A stretch of 10,680 nt of DNA from an uncultured Clostridia bacterium. GTDB lineage: Bacteria; Bacillota_A; Clostridia; Oscillospirales; Oscillospiraceae. The position numbers and the translations under genes are program-made. The notes beneath the pieces were generated by a model. That model was not told the DNA's origin. It ran no database searches and was given only the letters and a program-made list of their open reading frames with translations. Location: contig CASEPH010000154.1 in assembly GCA_949289625.1 (NCBI GenBank), positions 1-10,680 of the forward strand, in the 5' to 3' direction. The first letter of the stretch is position 1; each line of letters opens with the position of its first letter. Positions 6,224 to 10,680 of this stretch are shown here, one piece after another.

Positions 6224-7556
6224 TTAGCGAAATTCTCTATACAGTTGTTTATAAAACAGGATACCTGCAAGAACTGCGGTGAACACATCAGCAATGGCTT
6301 GAGAAACCAAAATTCCCATATAACCGACCGTATGATAAGCGATTATCAGGACAAGTAAAAACACAACGCCCTGTCGGCTGATGGAGAGAATAAAGGAACC
6401 TGCAACCTTTCCGGTGGACTGAAATAGAATCGTCAGAAGCAGGATGATCCCAACGAATAGGGTGGAGATTACTTGCCAGCGCAGCATGATCGTTCCATCG
6501 GCAACAATGGTTTCGTTGGACATGAAGCTCCGCATGAGAAGGGGGGCCGCCAGAAAGAGAAGGACGGTTAGACCCAAAGAAATCAGGCCGATAAAGCGGA
6601 GACAGAATTGGAATAATTCGCGCATACGTTTTTTATCCCCGGCGCCATAGTAGAAACCGAACATGGGTTGGCCTCCAAAGGCAAAGCCTGTGAGGATCAG
6701 TAACGCAATCATATTGACCTTCAATACGATCCCCATGGCCGCGATTTTCTCATTTCCATAGGGAAGCAGAAACTGGTTCATAAGCACCACACTGGCACTC
6801 TGCATCACATTGATAATGGCTGCGGGAATTCCAATCCCCAAAATCTGCCCCATATGTTGGATTGATACTTTGATCTTTTTTGGGTCCACCGAGAGTGAAG
6901 CGCTTTTTTTTTGCTACTACGAGAATAAAGCATATGTCAGCACAGAGATACCCGATCACTGTGGCGACAGCTGCACCGCTGGCGCCCCAATCCAGAGCAG
7001 AAATAAAGATTGGATCCAGAACGATGTTGACCAATGCCCCCAGAATGGTCCCAATCATGGATTCTTTTGACATTCCTTCGGAACGCAGAAAGTTGGAATG
7101 GATAAAAGAAAGCATGATGATGGGAGCACCAACTGCCAAGTAGATATAGTAGCTGGAGGCGTAGTTGTAGGTTTCCGCATTGGCTCCGATCACGTATAAA
7201 ATGGGATTTCGGAAAACCAGCATAACAGCAGCAATCACAATGCCAATAAATATGGTAACATAAAAGCAAAAGGCGCTGACATGCTGTACATTTTCGTGGT
7301 CCTTTTGGCCCAGCATACGCGAAATCAGTGAGGAACCACCTTGTCCAAAGATATTGCCCAATGCCATCAACAGGATAAACAATGGCGTTCCCAATGATAC
7401 GCCAGCAACCAGATTGGTGTTATTGGTTTGCGCGACGAAAAATGTGTCGGCAAGATTGTATATGAGGGTTACCACCAAACTGAACACCAGCGGCAACGCC
7501 ATATGAATATATGTCTTGGACACTTTGTTTTCTGAAAATAATGCCTGATCCATCAT
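6224..7556 (-). pseudogene. MATE family efflux transporter (MepA-like), frameshifted
   Basis: Two overlapping minus-strand frames together make one complete MATE protein of about 443 residues. The N-terminal part runs from ATG 7556 through LADTFFVAQTNN, IFGQGGSSLISRMLGQ and GALVNIVLDPIFI to AKKK near 6904. The C-terminal part, in another frame, continues from SLSVDPKKIKV near 6890 through GIPAAIINVMQSASVVLMNQF and GFAFGGQPMFGFYYGAG to the TAA at 6224-6226. The switch falls at a run of nine As on the coding strand (plus 6904-6912). Eight As would restore one frame. The start is supported by AGAGAGG a few bases upstream (ATGATG at 7556/7553). It is divergent from a Crp/Fnr regulator that probably controls it. 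It could be a true pseudogene, a phase-variable gene, a slippage-expressed gene or an assembly error. The pump is of the MepA type (cationic drugs), but the substrate is unknown. Confidence 0.85.
6904..6912 (-). other. A9 homopolymer at the MATE frameshift
   Basis: The plus strand has nine Ts between CGC and GC, read as nine As on the coding strand. The upstream frame uses GCA AAA AAA AAG CGC. The downstream frame needs AGC GCT after the A-run, which requires one A fewer or two more. Runs of nine or more As are known sites of replication slippage, RNA polymerase slippage and sequencing error. Confidence 0.85.
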
Positions 7557-7569
7557 TGCACCTCTCTTT

Positions 7570-7605
7570 AAAATCAAACCGATTATATCATTTTCGTTTG
7601 ATTTT
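7570..7605. repeat. 10-bp inverted repeat around the MATE -10 box
   Basis: AAAATCAAAC (7570-7579) and GTTTGATTTT (7596-7605) are perfect inverted copies separated by 16 bp. The predicted minus-strand -10 element TATAAT (7587 down to 7582) lies between them. The centre-to-centre distance of the arms is about 26 bp. They may be operator half-sites or may form a weak AT-rich hairpin. Confidence 0.6.
7582..7587 (-). promoter_or_regulatory. -10 element of the minus-strand MATE gene, no good -35 box
   Basis: A perfect TATAAT reads on the minus strand from 7587 to 7582 and predicts a start near 7575, about 19 bp upstream of the ATG at 7556. At a 17-bp spacing the -35 position reads CAATAA, with little match to TTGACA. 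The missing -35 box and the palindrome just upstream point to an activator-dependent promoter. Confidence 0.65.
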
Positions 7606-7628
7606 TATTGTGTCATATGGCACAATAA
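7605..7628. promoter_or_regulatory. Near-perfect 24-bp palindrome, candidate Crp/Fnr operator
   Basis: TTATTGTG (7605-7612) and CACAATAA (7621-7628) are exact inverted copies. The 8-bp centre TCATATGG is itself palindromic except for its outer T/G pair, so 22 of 24 positions are symmetric. The TGTG-N8-CACA core resembles sites of Crp/Fnr proteins, and a member of that family is encoded 21 bp away. Its centre (7616.5) lies 41.5 bp upstream of the predicted MATE start at 7575, and it also lies in the promoter or leader of the regulator, so it could serve activation of MATE and autoregulation at once. Confidence 0.75.
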
Positions 7629-7648
7629 TTACAGAAAGGCGGGATTTG

Positions 7649-8284
7649 ATGAAAAATATTAAAGATGCTGCAATGATTGCAAAGTGGGTCAGGGAGAAGG
7701 AGATTCAAGCGTGCTTTGACACACAGGACATTGCTTTTCAGGGGCGTCAATATGAAAAGGGCGAGTATATTACTGTACCATATCGTCCGCTGAAGGAACT
7801 TCTTTTTCTGATTGAGGGAACTGTACGCATCTATGGGCTTCACAGCGATGGGAGCATCTCTCCGGTGAATCAGCATGAGGCGCCGATCCTTCTTGGAGAT
7901 ATTGAGTTTTCCAGCCGGGGAACACCACTCTTTTTCACGGAGGCTGTGACCAATGTGAGCTGTGTCTGTGTGGACATTGATCAGTATTATGAGCAGCTCC
8001 AAAACGATGTTCGGTTTCTGCATACGCTGCTTCGATCCTATGAAGAAAAATTGCAGCTATTTGCTTTTGTGGATGCCCAAGCCGCAAGCATTGAAGAACG
8101 TGTGCTTCTGTATATGCAGAATTTTTGTCCAGAGCAGGAACTTCACGGTATTGAGGCGGCAGTGCTGCAGCTTCGATGCAGCAGACGGCAATTGCAGCGT
8201 GTTTTGCATAAACTCTGTGAAAACGGGAGTGTACAAAAGCTTGGAAAGGGAAGATATAGACTGGTGTCAGAACCATTTATATAA
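7649..8284 (+). CDS. Crp/Fnr family transcriptional regulator
   Basis: The 211-residue protein has the Crp/Fnr layout. An N-terminal cyclic-nucleotide-binding-type beta roll (about 20-115) includes YEKGEYI, LIEGTVRIYG and LLGDIEF. A long dimerisation helix (about 118-145) follows, then a C-terminal winged helix-turn-helix (about 163-205) with LRCSRRQLQRVLHKL as the likely recognition region. The Arg-Ser pair that binds cAMP in E. coli Crp and the N-terminal cysteine cluster of Fnr are not seen, so the ligand is unknown. The GDIEF-type roll recalls YeiL-like regulators of Firmicutes. The ATG at 7649 is preferred over the longer frame back to 7511 because AAGGCGGG lies at 7635-7642 and the extension would overlap the divergent MATE gene. 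The gene is divergent from the frameshifted MATE gene, which it probably controls through the 7605-7628 palindrome. Confidence 0.88.
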   Translation: MKNIKDAAMIAKWVREKEIQACFDTQDIAFQGRQYEKGEYITVPYRPLKELLFLIEGTVRIYGLHSDGSISPVNQHEAPILLGDIEFSSRGTPLFFTEAVTNVSCVCVDIDQYYEQLQNDVRFLHTLLRSYEEKLQLFAFVDAQAASIEERVLLYMQNFCPEQELHGIEAAVLQLRCSRRQLQRVLHKLCENGSVQKLGKGRYRLVSEPFI

Positions 8285-8285
8285 A

Positions 8286-8307
8286 TTTTATACACAAAAG
8301 TATAAAA
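8286..8307 (+). repeat. AT-rich 8-bp inverted repeat after the regulator gene
   Basis: TTTTATAC (8286-8293) pairs with GTATAAAA (8300-8307) around ACAAAA, two bases after the regulator stop. It lacks GC pairs and a following T-run, so as a terminator it would be weak. It may only be an AT-rich coincidence. Confidence 0.4.
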
Positions 8308-8308
8308 G

Positions 8309-8333
8309 TTTAAAGTAATAACGCTTTAAAGTA
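8309..8333 (+). repeat. 9-bp direct repeat abutting the symporter promoter
   Basis: TTTAAAGTA occurs at 8309-8317 and again at 8325-8333, offset by 16 bp, with the second copy ending directly at the -35 box. It may mark an upstream binding site or act as an AT-rich UP-like element. Chance is also likely in such AT-rich sequence. Confidence 0.4.
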
Positions 8334-8362
8334 TTGACATTCCTGATATAATGTTGTATAAA
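8334..8362 (+). promoter_or_regulatory. Promoter of the T-box leader and symporter
   Basis: TTGACA (8334-8339) and TATAAA (8357-8362) are 17 bp apart, giving a strong housekeeping promoter with a start near 8369. A perfect TATAAT at 8347-8352 also occurs but lies only 7 bp from TTGACA, so it is unlikely to work with it. Confidence 0.85.
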
Positions 8363-8375
8363 TAAACCAGCCAAA

Positions 8376-8617
8376 AGCGATGATCGGAAACAAGTAGGTC
8401 CTGACACGTTCTCAGAGAGCTGCCGGCTGGTGCAAGGCAGTGAACAAATCAGCCGCCGAATACATTCCGTAGCTCCGGTCTGAACGCGAATGTCAGTAGG
8501 ATACGGCGGGAGGCCCGTTATAGCTGAAGGACATAGAATTGTGTTCTGAGTCCGTCTGTTACTTCAGACGGAAAAAAGAGGTGGTACCACGGTACGGCGT
8601 GCGTCGTGTCGTCCTCT
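8376..8617 (+). ncRNA. T-box leader, specifier TAC (tRNA-Tyr)
   Basis: This leader RNA reads the charging state of a tRNA and allows transcription when it is uncharged. Stem I begins with AGCGATGA (K-turn GA motif, 8376-8383). The basal helix CGGAA (8385-8389) pairs with TTCCG (8465-8469), and AGTA (8393-8396) forms the specifier-loop S-turn. AGAGAG and CTGCC/GGCAG make the distal part. The 3' side of the specifier loop reads GAA-TAC-A (8458-8464), giving a Tyr specifier at 8461-8463. The conserved CCGTTA of the stem IIA/B pseudoknot is at 8515-8520, and stem III is 8551-8572. The T-box sequence AGGTGGTACCACGG (8579-8592) has the bulge TGGT, which fits an ACCA tRNA end as in tRNA-Tyr. The antiterminator pairs AGAGG (8577-8581) with CCTCT (8613-8617), and ACG (8589-8591) with CGT (8610-8612). 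That is incompatible with the terminator. Confidence 0.95.
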
Positions 8618-8642
8618 GCAGGAGCAGGGGACGACTATTTTT
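8608..8642 (+). terminator. T-box controlled terminator
   Basis: GTCGTCCTCTGC (8608-8619) pairs with GCAGGGGACGAC (8624-8635) over 12 bp with one wobble and an AGGA loop, followed by TATTTTT (8636-8642). Its 5' arm shares bases 8610-8617 with the T-box antiterminator, so the two structures exclude each other. Confidence 0.93.
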
Positions 8643-8644
8643 GT

Positions 8645-8663
8645 CTCCTGTAGAAAAAAGGAG
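8645..8663 (+). promoter_or_regulatory. Possible ribosome-site-sequestering hairpin
   Basis: CTCCT (8645-8649) can pair with AGGAG (8659-8663), the Shine-Dalgarno sequence of the symporter. The same CTCCTG (8645-8650) can instead pair with CAGGAG (8619-8624) in the terminator loop region, which would free the ribosome site. The stem is short and its effect unproven. Confidence 0.3.
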
Positions 8664-8671
8664 TGAAAAAC

Positions 8672-10234
8672 ATGGCAATCAAACTTATTTTTCTAGTGGT
8701 TTTCTTTGCGGCCATGCTGCTGGTAGGCATTCGGTGCAGGAAACACAGCATGGACGTCAACGGGTTTGTGCTTGGTGGACGTGCGGTAGGACCATGGCTT
8801 ACCGCATTTGCCTTCGGGACATCCTATTTTTCCGCAGTTATCTTTGTAGGCTACGCGGGCCAGTTTGGCTGGAATTTCGGCATTGCCTCCACATGGATTG
8901 GCTTGGGAAATGCATTTATCGGCTCTCTGCTGGCCTGGACCGTTCTGGGACGGAGAACCCGCATAATGACGCAGCATCTTGGATCCAAAACGATGCCGGA
9001 GTTCTTTGAAAATCGTTATCACTCCAGCGCTCTGAAAATTGCAGCGTCTATCATCACATTTGTTTTCCTCATTCCATATACCGCGTCTTTGTTCAATGGC
9101 CTGTCTAGATTGTTTGAGATGGCGTTCAGTGTGGATTATGCGGTGTGTGTCATTGTGATGGCTGTTTTGACGGGGATCTATGTCATTGTGGGTGGATATA
9201 TGGCCACAGCGGTCAATGACTTTATTCAAGGAATTATCATGCTTTTTGGTATTGTGGCCATCATTGCTGCTGTTTTGCTTCAGAATGGAGGACTGATGGG
9301 GTCTTTGGCAGCGTTGTCCCTTGTGGAATCTGATGTGATGCAAGGAGCTTATACTTCTTTTTTTGGACCGCAGCCGTTTTATCTGCTCGTCGTGGTATTG
9401 CTGACGTCGCTTGGTACCTGGGGGCTGCCTCAGATGGTGGGCAAGTTCTATGCAATTAAAGACGAGGGTTCGATATCCAAGGGGACCATTATTTCAACGT
9501 TTTTTGCCATTGTGGTCGCTGGTGGATGTTACTTTCTGGGTGGCTTTGGACGACTTTTTTCCACACCGGAGGCAGTGGACGCCAACGGCTTTGACAGCAT
9601 CATTCCCTCCATGCTTTCCGGCCTTCCTGACGTGCTGATCGCGGTTGTGCTGATCCTTGTGCTGTCTGCGTCCATGTCCACGCTGTCCTCTCTGGTGCTG
9701 ACCTCCAGCTCGACACTGGTGCTGGACCTTGTGGTCCCCGCCAGAGAGCAGAACGGAAAAGAAATTCCGGAAAAAAGCAAAATGCTTAGTTTGCGTGTTT
9801 TCGTGGCGTTCTTTATTGCGGTTTCCGCTGTAATCGCCATTGTTCAGGCGAAATCCAAGGTCACCTTTATTGCGCAGCTCATGGGTATTTCCTGGGGGGC
9901 CTTGGCAGGTGCTTTTTTGGCTCCTTTTTTGTACGGACTATATTGGAAAAAAACAACAAGAGGCGGCGTTGCAGCAGGGTTCACTTTTGGTGTGCTGCTG
10001 ATGCTGGTACAGCTTTGCATCTCTTTGAGCGGTGTTTCTCTGGCCGGGGGATTTTTCGGGTTGATTTTCCGTAATTCTCTGTATTCTGGGGTGTTTGCCA
10101 TGGTGGGGAGTCTGGTGATTGTACCTGCGGTCAGTCTCTTGACACAGAAAACAAAACCATCCGATACAGAGGCTATGTTTTCTTGCTATGATACTACCGT
10201 TGAGGTAAAGGCAAAGACCGCTCTGCGTGATTAA
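8672..10234 (+). CDS. Sodium:solute symporter (SSS/SLC5 family), probably tyrosine-responsive
   Basis: The 520-residue protein is a multi-spanning transporter of the SSS family (PutP, PanF and relatives), which couples Na+ entry to uptake of amino acids, sugars or vitamins. Family features are GGRAVGPW (35-42) followed by AFGTSYFSAVIFVGYAG in the first core helices, a G-rich YVIVGGYMA segment near 170-180, and a Ser/Thr-rich helix (LSASMSTLSSLVLTSSS, about 330-347) that holds the second sodium site. About thirteen hydrophobic helices and a polar C-terminal tail are visible. The ATG at 8672 follows AAGGAG (8658-8663) by eight bases; the GTG at 8663 overlaps that site and is rejected. It lies alone behind a Tyr-type T-box, so its synthesis should rise when tRNA-Tyr is uncharged. 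This makes tyrosine or an aromatic relative the best guess for substrate, by inference from regulation only. Confidence 0.93.
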   Translation: MAIKLIFLVVFFAAMLLVGIRCRKHSMDVNGFVLGGRAVGPWLTAFAFGTSYFSAVIFVGYAGQFGWNFGIASTWIGLGNAFIGSLLAWTVLGRRTRIMTQHLGSKTMPEFFENRYHSSALKIAASIITFVFLIPYTASLFNGLSRLFEMAFSVDYAVCVIVMAVLTGIYVIVGGYMATAVNDFIQGIIMLFGIVAIIAAVLLQNGGLMGSLAALSLVESDVMQGAYTSFFGPQPFYLLVVVLLTSLGTWGLPQMVGKFYAIKDEGSISKGTIISTFFAIVVAGGCYFLGGFGRLFSTPEAVDANGFDSIIPSMLSGLPDVLIAVVLILVLSASMSTLSSLVLTSSSTLVLDLVVPAREQNGKEIPEKSKMLSLRVFVAFFIAVSAVIAIVQAKSKVTFIAQLMGISWGALAGAFLAPFLYGLYWKKTTRGGVAAGFTFGVLLMLVQLCISLSGVSLAGGFFGLIFRNSLYSGVFAMVGSLVIVPAVSLLTQKTKPSDTEAMFSCYDTTVEVKAKTALRD

Positions 10235-10258
10235 TAAAGAAAAAATTTTCGATATTAC

Positions 10259-10311
10259 AAGCAGTCCCTCAATCTGCAAACGGCATTGTTTGCGGCTTTG
10301 AAGGACTGCTT
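10259..10311 (+). terminator. Long imperfect hairpin after the symporter
   Basis: AAGCAGTCC (10259-10267) pairs with GGACTGCTT (10303-10311). Inside it TCAA pairs with TTGA, and CTGCAAAC (10274-10281) pairs with GTTTGCGG (10288-10295) around GGCATT. About 21 pairs form with small mismatches. It starts 24 bp after the symporter stop and is probably its terminator, but no T-run follows on either strand. It could be a different structured element or the end of a mobile element. Confidence 0.5.
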
Positions 10312-10375
10312 ATGTTAAATATTATGCTGTATATGTTTTGCCGTTTTGAAGCGAGCGGTTAAACACGCGATTTGA

Positions 10376-10680
10376 CATGTAGGAAAACACTATACAAGGC
10401 AAACGCAACAAAGAACTTTCCTTAAAGGCAAAGGGGCTTTTATCGCAGATGTTGTCCTTGCAGGAAGATTGGGACTAAAGAAAGCCGATACCGAGGACGA
10501 CGAGGAAAACGCCCTTTCGCTGGACGTGCCGCCTTTTGCCGAGGGGCAGACCTTTGACAACCCACAAGCGGCGGTTACGGAGCATTTCACGACGCCGCCG
10601 AAGCCCCATAACGAAGCGTCGCTGCTCTCTGCTATGGAACGCGCCGGGAATGAGGAAACCGACCCGGACGCGGAACGCCG
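10376..10680 (+). pseudogene. DNA topoisomerase III (TopB-like) fragment, 5' truncated, cut by window end
   Basis: An open frame runs from just after an in-frame TGA (10373-10375) to the window end. From about 10490 it reads as the central-to-C-terminal part of a type IA topoisomerase of the TopB kind found on Clostridia integrative and conjugative elements: an acidic linker (DTEDDEEN), PPFAEGQTFDNP, TEHFTTPPKP (from 10577) and LLSAMERAG, followed by an acidic DPDAER. The long N-terminal Toprim and active-site region is absent, and no ATG or GTG start occurs in frame upstream. The first 35 or so codons (10376-10487) are not recognisable as TopB and may be unrelated sequence joined to the fragment. 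Base composition rises in G+C from about 10490. The stretch 10312-10375 shows no feature. It is best read as a relic or edge of a mobile element. Confidence 0.65.

Noticed and set aside
6880..6920. Programmed -1 ribosomal frameshifting at A-AAA-AAG in the split MATE gene
   Set aside because: The dnaX-like slippery heptamer is present, but joining the two parts needs a +1 (or -2) change, so -1 slippage gives the wrong frame; MATE genes are also not known to use it.
7511..7648. Extended N-terminus for the Crp/Fnr regulator
   Set aside because: The extension would overlap the divergent MATE coding region and the operator, and the residues do not resemble the family.
8347..8352. Perfect TATAAT as the symporter -10 box
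   Set aside because: It lies only 7 bp from the perfect TTGACA and no other -35 box is at the right distance; TATAAA at 8357-8362 has the 17-bp spacing.
8480..8490. Alternative T-box specifier in the TGAACGCGAA stretch
   Set aside because: This lies outside stem I as closed by CGGAA/TTCCG and AGC/GCT; the loop opposite AGTA is GAATACA, which places the specifier at 8461-8463.
1..10680. CRISPR array, tRNA or rRNA genes, complete insertion sequence
   Set aside because: No regularly spaced repeats, cloverleaf-like genes, rRNA signatures or transposase frames were seen in the window.

Overview
The window looks like a chromosomal segment of a Gram-positive anaerobe of the class Clostridia, most likely the Oscillospiraceae (Flavonifractor/Pseudoflavonifractor/Intestinimonas type). 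That is inferred from strong AGGAGG-type ribosome binding sites, the classic Firmicutes riboflavin operon under an FMN riboswitch, a T-box leader, MepA/DinF-like MATE pumps, moderate G+C and a topoisomerase fragment of the kind carried by Clostridia conjugative elements. No rRNA or tRNA gene is present, so the genus is not fixed.

Layout. Bases 2-100 are the 3' end of an unrecognised membrane protein. Bases 243-1628 encode an intact MATE transporter with its own promoter. A sigma-A-type promoter (1682-1710), an FMN riboswitch aptamer (1730-1842), a terminator (1862-1894) and a second terminator-like hairpin (1905-1938) lead into a five-gene, tightly packed operon: ribD, ribE, ribBA, ribH and a HAD phosphatase whose start codon overlaps the ribH stop codon. 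The four rib enzymes cover every step from GTP and ribulose-5-phosphate to riboflavin except one dephosphorylation. The HAD gene is the obvious candidate for that step.

A strong hairpin (6155-6195) separates this operon from a convergent, frameshifted MATE gene (7556-6224, minus strand). That gene is broken at a run of nine A/T bases. It is divergent from a Crp/Fnr-family regulator (7649-8284). The 92-bp shared intergenic region holds a near-perfect 24-bp palindrome with TGTG-N8-CACA cores, centred about 41.5 bp upstream of the predicted MATE transcription start. This is a textbook class II activator position.

Downstream, a consensus promoter (8334-8362) drives a complete T-box leader whose specifier triplet reads TAC (Tyr), with a terminator (8608-8642), and then a sodium:solute symporter (8672-10234). 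The leader predicts that the symporter responds to uncharged tRNA-Tyr, which suggests tyrosine or a related aromatic compound as substrate. After a long imperfect hairpin (10259-10311) the composition changes, and the window ends in a 5'-truncated DNA topoisomerase III (TopB-like) reading frame, probably the edge or relic of an integrative element.

No wholly new system is evident. The most useful leads are the HAD gene, the Crp/MATE operator geometry, the Tyr T-box/symporter pairing, the A9 frameshift, and the tandem hairpins before ribD.
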